Assembly (NCBI GenBank): GCA_020848905.1
Contig: JADLHG010000016.1
Span: forward strand, 1-64,000
DNA from: Deltaproteobacteria bacterium
Lineage (GTDB): Bacteria; Myxococcota_A; Polyangia; GCA-2747355; JADLHG01
Reading direction: 5' to 3'
Length of the DNA stretch: 64,000 nt
Below the pieces are notes generated by a model that was not told the origin of the DNA, searched no databases, and was given only the letters and a program-made list of their open reading frames with translations. The translations under genes were made by a program, and so were the position numbers. Below, piece after piece: positions 34,363 through 47,687 of the stretch (within the stretch, counting starts at the first letter, position 1; every line of letters begins with the position of its first letter).

Positions 34363-35196
34363 CTACGGCAGGGTCACGTACGGCGCGAGGAAGTCCCGCG
34401 CCTGCGCCAGGTCGGTGCGGGAGGCCAGGTAGAGCGTGCTGCACGAGGCGTCGCCGATGGTGGCGGTCCCGACGAGGGTCTCCACGCCGTCGATGGTGTA
34501 GAAGAGCGGCCCGCCCGAATCGCCGAAGCAGACCGTGCCGTCGCCCCCGAGCCGGCGCGTGGCCTTGATCATGGACTTACCGGTGAGCGCGTTGAAGTCC
34601 ATCTGCGCCCGTCGCCGCTCGTTGCTGAGCGCCCAATAGTTGGAGCCGCCGCCCATGCCGTTGTTCTCGGCCAGGCCGTACCCCACGGCGGTCATGTCGC
34701 TGCGCAGAGAGAGCGTTCCGTTCTTCGCCAGCTGGTCGATGACGCCGGCGCTCGGCAGCGTGGCGAGGGGGAGTCCCGGGGCCTCGTCGAGGAGCAGGAC
34801 CATGTAGTCGAAGCGCTCGCGCGATCCGTCGCCGCCTGCGACGTAGTTCGGGTGGCGGACCGCCGTGCCCTCGAAGACCGGGGCGTCGGCCGGGATGGGA
34901 TTCCCCGGCGCGATGTTCTGGATGAAGGTCACCGCCATGCGCTCGGCGCGCATGCAGTGGCCGGCGGTGAGAAACACCTTCGGCGCGACGAGCGTCCCCG
35001 AGCAGGTCAGACGCCAGAGCCCCGAGGTGGGGTCCCTGCGGAGCACGGCTCCGACGTTGGTGTGCGTGAAGTCCGAGGTGCCGTCCGAGATGGACGACGA
35101 CTTCGAGCCCGTCGGTTCGCTGCCTTGCGGATTGCCGCAGCCGACCAGCGCTGCGGCGACGAGCGCCAGCATGGAGAACAGCCTTCTGGATGACAT
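34363..35196 (-). CDS. Trypsin-like serine protease, lipoprotein
   Basis: A 277-residue S1-family protease. The signal ends in ALVGC, giving lipidated Cys20, so it is probably anchored in the outer membrane. The catalytic triad is visible: His80 (LTAGHC), Asp130 (RFDYMVLLL) and Ser227 (CFGDSGGP). The mature start lacks a clear activation cleavage site of the IVGG type. It may be active without processing or controlled otherwise. AGGAG precedes the ATG. An unusual nested inverted repeat lies 25 nt upstream of the start codon. The substrate is unknown. Confidence 0.9.
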   Translation of the reverse strand: MSSRRLFSMLALVAAALVGCGNPQGSEPTGSKSSSISDGTSDFTHTNVGAVLRRDPTSGLWRLTCSGTLVAPKVFLTAGHCMRAERMAVTFIQNIAPGNPIPADAPVFEGTAVRHPNYVAGGDGSRERFDYMVLLLDEAPGLPLATLPSAGVIDQLAKNGTLSLRSDMTAVGYGLAENNGMGGGSNYWALSNERRRAQMDFNALTGKSMIKATRRLGGDGTVCFGDSGGPLFYTIDGVETLVGTATIGDASCSTLYLASRTDLAQARDFLAPYVTLP

Positions 35197-35220
35197 CGCT
35201 ACTCCTCACTTCCTTCCAGG

Positions 35221-35261
35221 TTCGGTCTCCACCGACGGCGAGCCGTCGGGCCCCGACCGAA
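35221..35261. repeat. Nested inverted repeat upstream of the protease gene
   Basis: An outer pair TTCGGTC (35221-35227) / GACCGAA (35255-35261) encloses an inner perfect hairpin CCGACGG-CGAG-CCGTCGG (35232-35249). It lies 25 bp before the protease start codon. It could form a structured 5' leader or bind a dimeric regulator; no function is known. The rest of 35262-35487 holds nothing recognisable. Confidence 0.55.
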
Positions 35262-35487
35262 GAACACACCTCGTTCGTCGCCGCCTCTGAGGGGCGTTGG
35301 AATCGCGCGCGGCGACGTGTTGTCGTCGGCGCCCTAGCAACATGTGTTCCGACCGGAAGTCAGCGGACGTTGTATCGGGAAGGACGGCGTTGCCGCGGGA
35401 CGTCAGGCGCGAGGGGGGGAGCGTTTATTGCGCGCTCGGGAGGCGCGTGCGCTGAACTTCGGAGGATGGTCGGACGCGGGATCCGGC

Positions 35488-36807
35488 TCAGAGCCGCAGC
35501 ATGAGCAGGTCGGGGTGCTCCACGAGCTCGAGAAGCTGGGCCATGAAACGGGCCGCCACGGCTCCATCCACGACACGGTGGTCGTACGAGAGCGACAGGT
35601 AGAGCAGCTTGCGCGGCACCACGGCGCCGTCCACCACCGCGGGGCGATCCTTGATGGCGTGGACGCCGAGGATCGCTACTTCCGGCTGGTGAATGATCGG
35701 GGTGGCGAACGCGCCCCCGAGCTTGCCGAGGCTGCTGACGGTGAAGGTCCCGCCGCGGAGCTCGTGCACCTGCAGGCGTCGCGCGCGGCCCCGCGCCCCG
35801 AGGTCGGTGACCTCGTCGGCCAGGGTGACGAGGTCCTTCCGGTCCACGTCCCGGATCACCGGCACCACGAGCCCTTCGGGGGTGTCGACCGCGATGCCGA
35901 GGTGGTAGTGGCGTTTGAGCAGGAGCTCGCCGCGCGCCTCGTCGTAGGACGCGTTCAGGTAGGGATGGTCCTTCAGCGCCGTCACGACGGCTTTGAGGAA
36001 GTAGGGGAGGAGCGAGAGCTTGTGCGCGCCGTCCGCCTCGAGGTGCCGCTTGGCGCGGGCGTAGGTGGCGAGCAGGTCGGTCACGTCCGCTTCGTCCACG
36101 TGGGTCACGTGGGCCGCGGTGCGCGTGCTCAGCGACATGGCCTCGGCGATCACCCGGCGCAGGTGACTCACGGCCACGCGCTCGACGGGACCATCCTCGC
36201 TGGATTCGAGGGTCGGGGTGGAACCCGTGCGGAGTGAAGGCGTCCGTGGCGGCAACGGGGACGACGACGCCGACGGAGCCGGCGCGGCTGACGGGCTCGT
36301 GGCGACCGGCTGACCGACGGAGGCAGGCGCGATCTGCCCCGCCGCCCGGTGCACGTCGGCGTCGGTGATCTTCCCGCCGCGACCGGTCGGCGCCACGCGG
36401 GTCAGGTCGACCCCCAGGCGTCGCGCGAGGGCCCGGGTGTGGGGCGTCGCGCGAAGGCGGCCGGCCTCGCTGGAGGCCCGCGCGGTCGGGGGCGACGTAT
36501 CTGCCGCGCCGCTCGAGCCGTTGCCCCCGGAGCGCAGCCTCGCCGCGTCAGCTCCGGCGGCGCTCGGCGAGCCGTCCTCGAAGGTCACGAGCACCTGACC
36601 CACCTGGATCGCCTCGCCGGCCCGCGCGTGCAGCCGCGAGACCTTCGCCGCGCGAGGGGCGGGTAGCTCCACCACGGCCTTGTCGGTCTCGACCCGCGCG
36701 AACGGCTGGTCGAGCTTCACCGACTCCCCCTCGGCGACCAGCCACTCCACGAGCGTCCCCTCGTGCAGGCCTTCCCCGATGTCCGGCAGCTTGAACTCGA
36801 AGGACAT
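35488..36807 (-). CDS. pdhC: Dihydrolipoamide acyltransferase (E2) of a 2-oxoacid dehydrogenase complex
   Basis: E2 forms the core of the complex and transfers the acyl group from the lipoyl arm to CoA. The 439-residue protein has one lipoyl domain (residues 1-80) with Lys43 in VETDKAVVEL as attachment site. A Pro/Ala/Ser-rich linker and a peripheral-subunit-binding domain near 118-152 (TPHTRALARRLGVDLTRVAPTGRGG) follow. The catalytic domain has His410 and Asp414 in SYDHRVVDG. It starts 13 nt after the E1 beta gene. Complex type (pyruvate versus branched-chain) is judged from E1 alpha. Confidence 0.88.
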   Translation of the reverse strand: MSFEFKLPDIGEGLHEGTLVEWLVAEGESVKLDQPFARVETDKAVVELPAPRAAKVSRLHARAGEAIQVGQVLVTFEDGSPSAAGADAARLRSGGNGSSGAADTSPPTARASSEAGRLRATPHTRALARRLGVDLTRVAPTGRGGKITDADVHRAAGQIAPASVGQPVATSPSAAPAPSASSSPLPPRTPSLRTGSTPTLESSEDGPVERVAVSHLRRVIAEAMSLSTRTAAHVTHVDEADVTDLLATYARAKRHLEADGAHKLSLLPYFLKAVVTALKDHPYLNASYDEARGELLLKRHYHLGIAVDTPEGLVVPVIRDVDRKDLVTLADEVTDLGARGRARRLQVHELRGGTFTVSSLGKLGGAFATPIIHQPEVAILGVHAIKDRPAVVDGAVVPRKLLYLSLSYDHRVVDGAVAARFMAQLLELVEHPDLLMLRL

Positions 36808-36820
36808 GGTGGGCGCCTCG

Positions 36821-37854
<1,034 letters not shown>

Positions 37855-37858
<4 letters not shown>

Positions 37859-38928
37859 CGGCCGAGCTCCTTGAGGAATTCCGCACGCTGGGCCGCGAGG
37901 GTCGGGGGCAGCGTCTCGAACGTGTGGTCGAAGAGGTCCACCGGGTCGGGGGCGGGGAGCGTCTCGAGCTTCTCCACCTCCGCCTCGACCTCGACCGCGA
38001 GCGCCTCGAGGTAGCGCGACTCGGCCGCCGCGCTCCAGAGGCCGCGACGCTCGAGGTAGCGGCGCATGCGCACGATGGGGTCCTTGCGGAGCCAGGGTTC
38101 GAGCTCTTCGGCCGGCCGGTAGCGGCGATGGTCGTCGGCGGTGGTGTGGCTCTCCACGCGATAGGTCTCGGCCTCGAGGAGAAAGGGGCCCTTGCCGCTG
38201 CGCACGTGGCCCAAGGCCTGCTCGGCGGCCACGTAGACGGCGAGGACGTCGTTGCCGTCCACTTGCAGCCCCGGCATCCCGTAGGCGTGCGCCTTCTGGG
38301 CGAGAGTCTCGGAGCAGGTCTGCTGCCGGAGCGGGATCGAGATGGCCCAGCCGTTGTTCTGCACGTAGAAGAGCGTGCGTGCGCGAAAGACCGCGGCGAA
38401 GTTCAGCGCTTCGTGGAAATCGCCCTCGGAGGTGGCACCGTCGCCGCAGAACCCGACGGCGGCGGCGGACTCCTCGCGCAACCGCAGCGCTAGCCCGATC
38501 CCCGCGGCGTGCACGAGCTGGCTCCCGATGGGGATCGAGGGGGGCAGGACCCGCGGCAGGTCGCACATGCGGTTGGCCCACTCGTCTCCTTTGCAGAAGC
38601 GCAGGAAGTTGTGCATGGGCAGGCCGCGCAGCTCGAGGACTCCCTGCTCGCGAATCGACGGGATGAGCCAGTCCGTCGGTCGCAGCGCGAGGGCCAGGCC
38701 GACCTGGGCCGCCTCCTGACCGCGGAGCGAGCCGTAGGTGCCGAGGCGACCCTGGCGCTGCAGATTGAGGGCCTTCTCGTCGAAGGCGCGCAGCCGCAGC
38801 ATCTGCTCGAGCAGGCCCACGAGAGCGGACTCCGCAAGCGCCGGGAGGAGCGTCTCGTCCGCCACGCCGTCGGGGTCCAGGATCTCGAGCCGCTGGGTGA
38901 CGGCCTGGTACACGGTGGTCAGCGGCAT
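37855..38928 (-). CDS. pdhA: 2-oxoacid (pyruvate) dehydrogenase E1 component, alpha subunit
   Basis: A 357-residue subunit carrying the thiamine-diphosphate motif GDGATSEGDFHEALNFAA, followed by YVQNNGWAISIP. The N-terminal part (LEILDPDG, then LNLQRQGRLGTYGSLRGQEAAQ) closely follows the Gram-positive-type PdhA, as does PPSIPIGSQLVHAAG. Pyruvate is therefore favoured over branched-chain keto acids, though this is not proven. AGGAG precedes the ATG, and a promoter is proposed just upstream. The E3 (lipoamide dehydrogenase) gene is not beside the operon. Confidence 0.88.
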
Positions 38929-38949
38929 CTCGTCTCCTCGGCGGCGCGC

Positions 38950-38978
38950 ATCATCGATACAGGCGAGAGTGAAGTCAA
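38950..38978 (-). promoter_or_regulatory. Possible pdh operon promoter
   Basis: On the minus strand TTGACT (38973-38978) and GATGAT (38950-38955) are 17 bp apart. The start of transcription would be about 15-20 nt before the pdhA ATG. The -35 is good and the -10 is only moderate, so this is a candidate. Confidence 0.45.
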
Positions 38979-39044
38979 TGAGGGGCCCCGCCCCCCGCCA
39001 CGCAGGGACGGCGCGTGTCGACTACGCCGGGGGAGGGGGTGGGG

Positions 39045-41450
<2,406 letters not shown>

Positions 41451-41889
41451 CTCGTCGATCTTAGGGGTCGCCGGGGGAGCGGTCAAATCGCCCCAGGCAG
41501 CGGCGGCTCGTCGCCGGGTAGCGGTGCCCGGGCCTGGGGTGCGCGGGGAGCGGCGGTCGCTCTGGCACGGGTGGGACACCGGCGCAGGGTGCGCGCCCGG
41601 CAGGCGGGCCGTCTTGCGCCGCTCCGGGGATGACGGCGCTCCGGGCAGGAGCATTTTGGCCCGCCGCCGAAGCGAGAGGTCCGCTCCCTCCGGTCGCTGG
41701 CTGCGCGCCCCGCTTTCGCTCGGTTCTCGTCGGTGCGGAGGACCTGGCGGCGGTCTTCGTTGGGGGTACCGTGATGCGCTTCCCGACCTGGCTCGCTACG
41801 TGCTTGCGCCCTCGGATGGCAGGGCGGCGTGGCGGGATCCAGTTCGTGCGGAGCGATGGCGAATGCTCGCCTCAGAAAGGACATGCATC
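41451..41889. other. Intergenic region without recognised gene
   Basis: This 439-bp stretch separates the divergent VWA surface-protein and fasciclin genes. Open frames here are extensions or shadows with no plausible start or family similarity. The VWA gene lacks a clear ribosome site, while the fasciclin gene has AGAAAGGA at its right end. Promoters for both genes should lie here, but no convincing -35/-10 pair was found. No repeat or RNA structure stood out. Confidence 0.6.
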
Positions 41890-42492
41890 ATGCAATGGGA
41901 ACGGCGTAGCGCTTCAGCTGGTCGGGCGGTGAGAGGGGTCGTGTCGGTCGGGATCGTGGCGTTGCTCGCGAGCGCGTGCACGAAGACCGAGCCGACGGCG
42001 CCTGACAAGCCCGCGACCCCCAAAGAGGAGGTCGTGTCCACCAATCCGTCGGATCCCAACCCCCCGCCACTCGACCCGAAGAACATCGTCAGCATCGCCA
42101 TCGCATCGAAGGACCATTCCACGCTCGTTACGGCGCTCAAGGCGGCGGACTACGTCACCGCCGTCGCGAACCCCGGACCGCTCACCGTCTTCGCGCCGAC
42201 CAATGCGGCCTTCGACAAGCTCCCGAAGGGGACCGTCGAGGGGCTCCTCAAACCGGAGAAACAGGCCGACCTGAAGGAGATCGTCAAGTATCACGCGACC
42301 ACCTCCGTCTACGAGACGGGCGACCTGAAGGACGGCCAGACCCTTGGCATGTCGAACGGCAAGAAGGTGACGATCAAGGTCAAGGATGGCAAGGTCACCG
42401 TCAATGACGCGAACATCGTGGCCTCGGTTCGGGCCTCCAACGGGGTCGTGCACATCATCGACGCGGTGCTGCTCCCGCCGGCGGCGAAGTAG
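41890..42492 (+). CDS. Fasciclin (FAS1) domain lipoprotein
   Basis: A 200-residue lipoprotein. The signal ends LLASAC, giving lipidated Cys30, and is followed by a Pro/Thr-rich linker to about residue 65. One FAS1 domain fills the rest, with its two conserved boxes: GPLTVFAPTNAAFDKLPKG, and the H2-type end NGVVHIIDAVLLPP. Such proteins mediate adhesion or matrix contacts; the partner is unknown. The ATG at 41890 follows AGAAAGGA by 8 nt. It lies 35 nt before the Sir2 gene on the same strand. Confidence 0.92.
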   Translation: MQWERRSASAGRAVRGVVSVGIVALLASACTKTEPTAPDKPATPKEEVVSTNPSDPNPPPLDPKNIVSIAIASKDHSTLVTALKAADYVTAVANPGPLTVFAPTNAAFDKLPKGTVEGLLKPEKQADLKEIVKYHATTSVYETGDLKDGQTLGMSNGKKVTIKVKDGKVTVNDANIVASVRASNGVVHIIDAVLLPPAAK

Positions 42493-42527
42493 CCGACCAG
42501 ACCCTTCCCACGGCCAGGGGTGAGCCG

Positions 42528-43307
42528 ATGCCTCGCCGCGTCGCGCTCCCCGGCCTCCTCGTGGAACGACTCGCGCACGCGCGAAGCGTGGGCGTCATCA
42601 CCGGCGCCGGCGTGTCGGCCGAGTCCGGTATCCAGACCTACCGCGGGAGCGGCGGGCTCTACGACGACCCCGACGAGGGAGATCGGACCGTCGAGGCGCT
42701 GAGCCACCACACCCTGGTTCGCGATCCCGACCGGACCTGGCGCACGCTCGCCGACCTCGCGCGGAGGGCGGAGGGGGCCGAGCCGAACGCCGGGCATCGG
42801 GCCCTGGTGGAGATCGAGCGCCGCGTGGAGCGTTTCGCGCTTCTGACGCAGAACGTGGACGGCCTGCACCAGCGCGCGGGCAGCCGCAACGTGATCGACA
42901 TCCACGGCACGATCTTCGACACGCGGTGCATGGGGTGCGACGCGCCGGGGCGTCTCGAGGAGCTCGGCGCGCTCGCGGCCGCTCCACGGTGCGCGCGGTG
43001 CGGCGCCATCCTTCGTCCCGACGTGGTGCTCTTCGGCGAGCTTCTCGACCCGGAGAAGCTCCGTCGCGTGCACGAGGCGTTCTACGTGCGGGTCCCCGAG
43101 GTCGTGATCGTCGCCGGGACGACCGCCCTCTTCCCGTACATCGGGGAGCCGGTGGTGCTCGCGCGCGAGGCCGGGGCCCTGACCGTGGAGGTGAACCCCG
43201 AGCCGACGGCGGTCTCCCAGGCCGCCCAGGTCGTCCTGCGCGCTCCCGCCGGGGAGGCGCTCCCGCTGCTGGCCGAGGCCCTATCGCGGGGGGCCGCCGG
43301 GGGGTAG
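42528..43307 (+). CDS. Sir2-family NAD-dependent protein deacylase
   Basis: A 259-residue sirtuin that removes acyl groups from lysines using NAD. It carries the NAD site GAGVSAESGI at 26-35, TQNVDGLHQRAG at 107-118, and catalytic His126 in IHGT. A zinc site is formed by C-x-x-C pairs at 134/137 and 155/158. The Tyr/Arg pair that marks desuccinylase-type (SIRT5/CobB) sirtuins was not recognised after the NAD site, so acyl preference is open. It lies 74 nt upstream of carA on the same strand and could share its transcript. Confidence 0.92.
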   Translation: MPRRVALPGLLVERLAHARSVGVITGAGVSAESGIQTYRGSGGLYDDPDEGDRTVEALSHHTLVRDPDRTWRTLADLARRAEGAEPNAGHRALVEIERRVERFALLTQNVDGLHQRAGSRNVIDIHGTIFDTRCMGCDAPGRLEELGALAAAPRCARCGAILRPDVVLFGELLDPEKLRRVHEAFYVRVPEVVIVAGTTALFPYIGEPVVLAREAGALTVEVNPEPTAVSQAAQVVLRAPAGEALPLLAEALSRGAAGG

Positions 43308-43381
43308 TATCCGGGCCCGCGTGGCCGGGGTAGGCCACCGACTTGACAGGCCCAGCAGGCCATGAGACTTGGGCGGACCAA

Positions 43382-44485
43382 ATGACCGCACGTCGCGCGT
43401 TGCTGATGCTCGAGGATGGCCGGGCCTTCCGGGGAAAGACGATTGGGGCGCCCGGGGAAGCTTTCGGTGAGCTGGTCTTCAACACCAGCATGACGGGGTA
43501 TCAGGAGATCGCCACCGACCCGTCGTACTGCGGCCAGATCGTGGCCTTCACCTGCCCGCACATCGGCAACTACGGCGTGTGCGACGAGGACGCGCAGGCT
43601 TCGCGACCGGCGGCGCGCGGGATCGTGGTGCGAGACCTGTCGCCCATGGCCAGTAACTGGCGGGCCAGCGGAGTGCTCCACGAGTGGCTCGCGGAGCGGG
43701 GCGTGCCCGGCATTACCGAGGTGGACACGCGGGCGCTCACCCGCCACCTTCGCGAGAGGGGTGCCATGCGCGCGGGGATCTTCCCCGAGCCCCCGACGGA
43801 GGCGGAGGCGCTCCGACGCGTGCGCGCCACCCCGTCGCTCGAGGGACGAGACCTGGCCGCGGAGGTGACGACGGCCGAGCCCTACGTGGTGCGTCCCGAG
43901 GGGCGTCGGCACTTCAAGGTGGCCGTTCTCGACTTCGGGGTGAAGCGCGGCATCCTCCAGCACCTGCTCCGGCGCGGCATCGAGGTACACGTGCTCCCGG
44001 CTTCCACCACGGCGGCCGAGGTGTTGGCGCTCGCGCCGGACGGGGTGATGCTCTCGAACGGCCCCGGGGACCCGGCGGCCGTCCGACAGGGGATCGAGAC
44101 GGCTCGGGGACTGCTCGACAAGCTGCCGATCCTCGGCATCTGTCTCGGGCACCAGCTCCTGGGCCTCGCACTCGGCGGCAAGACCTACAAGCTCCGCTTC
44201 GGCCACCACGGGGGCAACCATCCCGTGAAGGACCTGCGCACGGGCGAGGTCTGGATCACGGCCCACAACCACGGCTTCGCGGTGGACGACGCGTCGCTCT
44301 CCGGCCTGGAGCTCGAAGTGACCCACAAGAGCCTGTACGACGGCACGCACGAGGGCTTCGCGGTCCCCAAGCGGCGGGTCATGGCGGTGCAGTTTCACCC
44401 CGAAGGAGCGCCCGGTCCCTCGGACGCGGCGTCGATCTTCGACCGCTTCCGCACCATGATCGAGCTGGGGCCCCGCCATGCCTAA
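43382..44485 (+). CDS. carA: Carbamoyl-phosphate synthase small subunit
   Basis: This 367-residue glutaminase subunit supplies ammonia to CarB for arginine and pyrimidine synthesis. The N-terminal domain has [19 protein letters not shown]. The class I amidotransferase domain has the nucleophile Cys254 in [10 protein letters not shown] and the His339/Glu341 pair in QFHPEG. The ATG at 43382 starts [13 protein letters not shown]; the longer frame adds unrelated residues. A TTGACA lies at 43343-43348 but its -10 partner is weak, so the promoter is uncertain. The end overlaps carB by 8 nt. Confidence 0.97.
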   Translation: MTARRALLMLEDGRAFRGKTIGAPGEAFGELVFNTSMTGYQEIATDPSYCGQIVAFTCPHIGNYGVCDEDAQASRPAARGIVVRDLSPMASNWRASGVLHEWLAERGVPGITEVDTRALTRHLRERGAMRAGIFPEPPTEAEALRRVRATPSLEGRDLAAEVTTAEPYVVRPEGRRHFKVAVLDFGVKRGILQHLLRRGIEVHVLPASTTAAEVLALAPDGVMLSNGPGDPAAVRQGIETARGLLDKLPILGICLGHQLLGLALGGKTYKLRFGHHGGNHPVKDLRTGEVWITAHNHGFAVDDASLSGLELEVTHKSLYDGTHEGFAVPKRRVMAVQFHPEGAPGPSDAASIFDRFRTMIELGPRHA

Positions 44486-47400
44486 GCGGACCGACATCCA
44501 GAAGATCCTCGTGCTCGGCTCCGGGCCGATCGTGATCGGGCAGGCCTGCGAGTTCGACTACTCCGGCACGCAGGCGGCGCGCTCGCTGCGGGAGGAGGGC
44601 TACCAGGTGGTCCTGGTGAACTCGAATCCGGCGACGATCATGACCGACCCGGAGGTGGCCGACCGGACCTACGTCGAGCCGCTGACCGTGAGCGCGGTGG
44701 CGAAGATCATCGAGCGCGAGCGTCCGGACGCGCTGCTCCCCACCGTTGGAGGCCAGACGGCGCTGAACCTGGCGGTGAAGCTCGCCGAGGCCGGGATCCT
44801 CAAGGAGAGCGGCACGCGCCTCATCGGGGCCAAGCTCGACACCATTCGCGTGGCCGAGGACCGGCGTCTCTTTCGCGCCGCCATGGTGGCCGAGGGACTC
44901 GACGTGCCGCGCTCGTTCGTGGCCGCCTCGGTCGAGGCCGCGCTGCACCACGCGGCGGAGCTCGGCTACCCGCTCGTGGTGCGCCCGAGCTTCACCCTCG
45001 GGGGCGAGGGGGGCGGGCTGGCTTATAACGTGGAGGAGCTGCGCGCCGTGGTCGCCCGCGGCATCGAGGCCTCTCCCGTGGCCGAGGTGCTCGTCGAGGA
45101 GGGCGTCGTCGGCTGGAAGGAGTACGAGCTCGAGGTGATGCGAGACTGCCGCGACCGTTTCGTGGTGGTCTGCTCGATCGAGAACGTGGACCCCATGGGG
45201 GTGCACACGGGGGACTCGATCACCGTCGCACCGGCCATGACCCTCTCGGACGTCGAGCTGCAAAAGATGCGCGACCAGGCCCGGCGCGTGATCCGGCGGG
45301 TGGGGGTCGAGACCGGCGGCTCGAACATCCAGTTCGCCGTGGACCCGGCGACGGGGCGCATGGTGGTGATCGAGATGAACCCGCGCGTCTCGCGTTCGAG
45401 CGCGCTGGCCAGCAAGGCCACGGGCTTCCCCATCGCCAAGATCGCCGCGAAGCTCGCCGTCGGGATGACGCTCGACGAGGTGCGGAACGACATCACCAAG
45501 GAGACCCCGGCCAGCTTCGAGCCGTCGCTCGATTACGTGGTCGTGAAGGTGCCGCGCTTCGCCTTCAAGAAGTTTCCCGGCGTGCCGGAGGTGCTGGGCA
45601 CGCAGATGCGCTCGGTGGGTGAGGTCATGGCCATCGGGCGGACCTTCCCCGAGGCGCTGCAGAAGGCGCTCCGCTCGCTCGAGATCGGGCGTTCGGGGCT
45701 CGGCGCCGACGGCAAGGACGAATACCAGGCCGACCGTGTGCGCGAGATGCTGGGCAAGCCCCACCCCGCGCGGCTCTTCTGGGTGCGCAGCGCCCTCGCC
45801 GCGGGGATGAGCGCCGACGAGGTCCACCGCCTGAGTCGCATCGATCCGTGGTTCCTCGATCAGATCGAGGGGATCATTGCCCTGGAGCGCGAGGTCGCGC
45901 GGGCCGAGAGGCCGCTCGGGGCCGACCTGCTGCGAACCGCCAAGCGGGCTGGCTTCTCCGACCGGCAGCTCGCCGTGCTCACCGAGTGCGATGAGAGCGA
46001 GCTCGTGGCGCACCGTCGAGCGCTCGGGGTCGTGCCCACCTACAAGCGCATCGACACTTGCGCGGCGGAGTTTGCCGCCAGCACTCCCTACTTCTACTCG
46101 ACCTACGAGGACGAGGACGAGACGGAGCCCACGAGCCGGCGCAAGGTCATGATCCTGGGGGGCGGGCCGAACCGGATCGGTCAGGGGATCGAGTTCGACT
46201 GCTGCTGCGTCCACGCGGTGCGTGCGCTCGGCGACCTCGGCTACGAGACGATCATGGTCAACTGCAACCCCGAGACCGTGTCCACGGACTACGACATCTC
46301 GGACCGGCTCTACTTCGAGCCGCTCACGGTCGAGGACGTGCAGGAGATCGCGGCTCGCGAGCGGCCGGAGGGGCTGATCGTGCAGTTCGGCGGGGCGACC
46401 CCCCTGTCCCTGGCCGCCCCGCTTGCAGCCTCGGGGCTGAAGATCCTGGGGACGCAGCCGGACGCCATCGACCTGGCCGAGGACCGCGGGCGCTTCGGCG
46501 CGCTCCTCGACCGGCTGGAGATCGCGCGCCCCGACTACGGGACGGCCCGCAACCTGGTCGAGGCGCGCGAGGTCGCGGCGCAGATCGGCTACCCGGTGCT
46601 CGTGCGGCCATCGTACGTGCTCGGCGGGCAGGCCATGGCCATCTGCTACAGCGAGACGCGCCTGGCGCAGTACCTCGAGGAGGCCGTGCGCGTCTCCGAG
46701 GGGCGACCGATCCTCATCGACCGCGTCCTCGAGGACGCGTTCGAGGTGGACGTGGACGCCCTCGCCGACGGCGAGCAGGTGGTGATCTGCGGCATCATGG
46801 AGCACCTGGAGGAGGCGGGGATCCACTCCGGCGACTCCACCGCGGTACTCCCCACCTGGATGATCAAGCCCGAGCACCTGCATACCATCCGGCGGCAGAC
46901 GAAGGCGCTCGGCCTGGCCCTCGGCGTGCGCGGGCTGATGAACGTGCAGTTCGCGATCTTCGAGGACAAGGTCTACGTCCTCGAGGTGAACCCGCGCGCG
47001 AGCCGGACCGTCCCCTTCCTATCGAAGGCGCTCGGGATCCCGTTCGCGAAGCTCGGGGCGCGGATCATGGTGGGGCAGACCTTGAAGGAGATCGGCCTCG
47101 TCGAGGAGCCGAAGCCGAAGGGCTTCGCGGTGAAGGTGCCGGTCTTCCCCTTCGACCGCTTCCCGGAGTTCAACCCGGTGCTCGGCCCCGAGATGCGCTC
47201 GACCGGAGAGGCCTACGGCCACGACGTGGACTTCGGCCTGGCCTTCGCGAAGGGGATGATGGCCGCCGGCCAGGCGCTGCCGGTCCACGGCACGGTCTTC
47301 GTCTCGGTCAACGACCGCGACAAGCCGAAGGTGGTGCCGATCGCGCGCGACTTCGCCGAGCTCGGCTTCCGGCTCATCGCCACGCGCGGGACCCACGACC

Positions 47401-47687
47401 TGCTCGAGGACGAGGGGCTGCCGGTCGAGCTCGTGAACAAGGTCAGCGAGGGGCGTCCGCACGGAGCGGATCGCATCCTGAACGGCGAGGTGGAGCTGGT
47501 GGTGAACACGCCGCTCGGAGACGCGTCGTTCTACGACGAGCACGCGCTGCGGCTGGCGGCGATCCGCCGGAAGGTGCCGCTGCTCTCCACGCTCTCGGCG
47601 GCGCGGGCGGCGGTGGAGGGGATCCGGGGGCTGCAGGAGAAGGTCCTGACCGTCGAGTCGCTGCAGCAGAACCACGCCGAGACCTAG
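44478..47687 (+). CDS. carB: Carbamoyl-phosphate synthase large subunit
   Basis: This is the 1069-residue ATP-dependent synthase. It has the expected internal duplication. The first half starts [22 protein letters not shown] with [13 protein letters not shown]. The second half starts [20 protein letters not shown] with [13 protein letters not shown]. An allosteric MGS-like domain follows at the end ([19 protein letters not shown]). Length is normal. It overlaps carA by 8 nt, and its TAG stop shares the palindrome CTAG with the stop of the convergent ppx gene. Confidence 0.98.
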   Translation: MPKRTDIQKILVLGSGPIVIGQACEFDYSGTQAARSLREEGYQVVLVNSNPATIMTDPEVADRTYVEPLTVSAVAKIIERERPDALLPTVGGQTALNLAVKLAEAGILKESGTRLIGAKLDTIRVAEDRRLFRAAMVAEGLDVPRSFVAASVEAALHHAAELGYPLVVRPSFTLGGEGGGLAYNVEELRAVVARGIEASPVAEVLVEEGVVGWKEYELEVMRDCRDRFVVVCSIENVDPMGVHTGDSITVAPAMTLSDVELQKMRDQARRVIRRVGVETGGSNIQFAVDPATGRMVVIEMNPRVSRSSALASKATGFPIAKIAAKLAVGMTLDEVRNDITKETPASFEPSLDYVVVKVPRFAFKKFPGVPEVLGTQMRSVGEVMAIGRTFPEALQKALRSLEIGRSGLGADGKDEYQADRVREMLGKPHPARLFWVRSALAAGMSADEVHRLSRIDPWFLDQIEGIIALEREVARAERPLGADLLRTAKRAGFSDRQLAVLTECDESELVAHRRALGVVPTYKRIDTCAAEFAASTPYFYSTYEDEDETEPTSRRKVMILGGGPNRIGQGIEFDCCCVHAVRALGDLGYETIMVNCNPETVSTDYDISDRLYFEPLTVEDVQEIAARERPEGLIVQFGGATPLSLAAPLAASGLKILGTQPDAIDLAEDRGRFGALLDRLEIARPDYGTARNLVEAREVAAQIGYPVLVRPSYVLGGQAMAICYSETRLAQYLEEAVRVSEGRPILIDRVLEDAFEVDVDALADGEQVVICGIMEHLEEAGIHSGDSTAVLPTWMIKPEHLHTIRRQTKALGLALGVRGLMNVQFAIFEDKVYVLEVNPRASRTVPFLSKALGIPFAKLGARIMVGQTLKEIGLVEEPKPKGFAVKVPVFPFDRFPEFNPVLGPEMRSTGEAYGHDVDFGLAFAKGMMAAGQALPVHGTVFVSVNDRDKPKVVPIARDFAELGFRLIATRGTHDLLEDEGLPVELVNKVSEGRPHGADRILNGEVELVVNTPLGDASFYDEHALRLAAIRRKVPLLSTLSAARAAVEGIRGLQEKVLTVESLQQNHAET

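Noticed and set aside
44379-46883. 834-codon minus-strand frame opposite carB
   Set aside because: carB is unmistakable on the plus strand; the antisense product is Arg/His/Leu-rich and motif-free.
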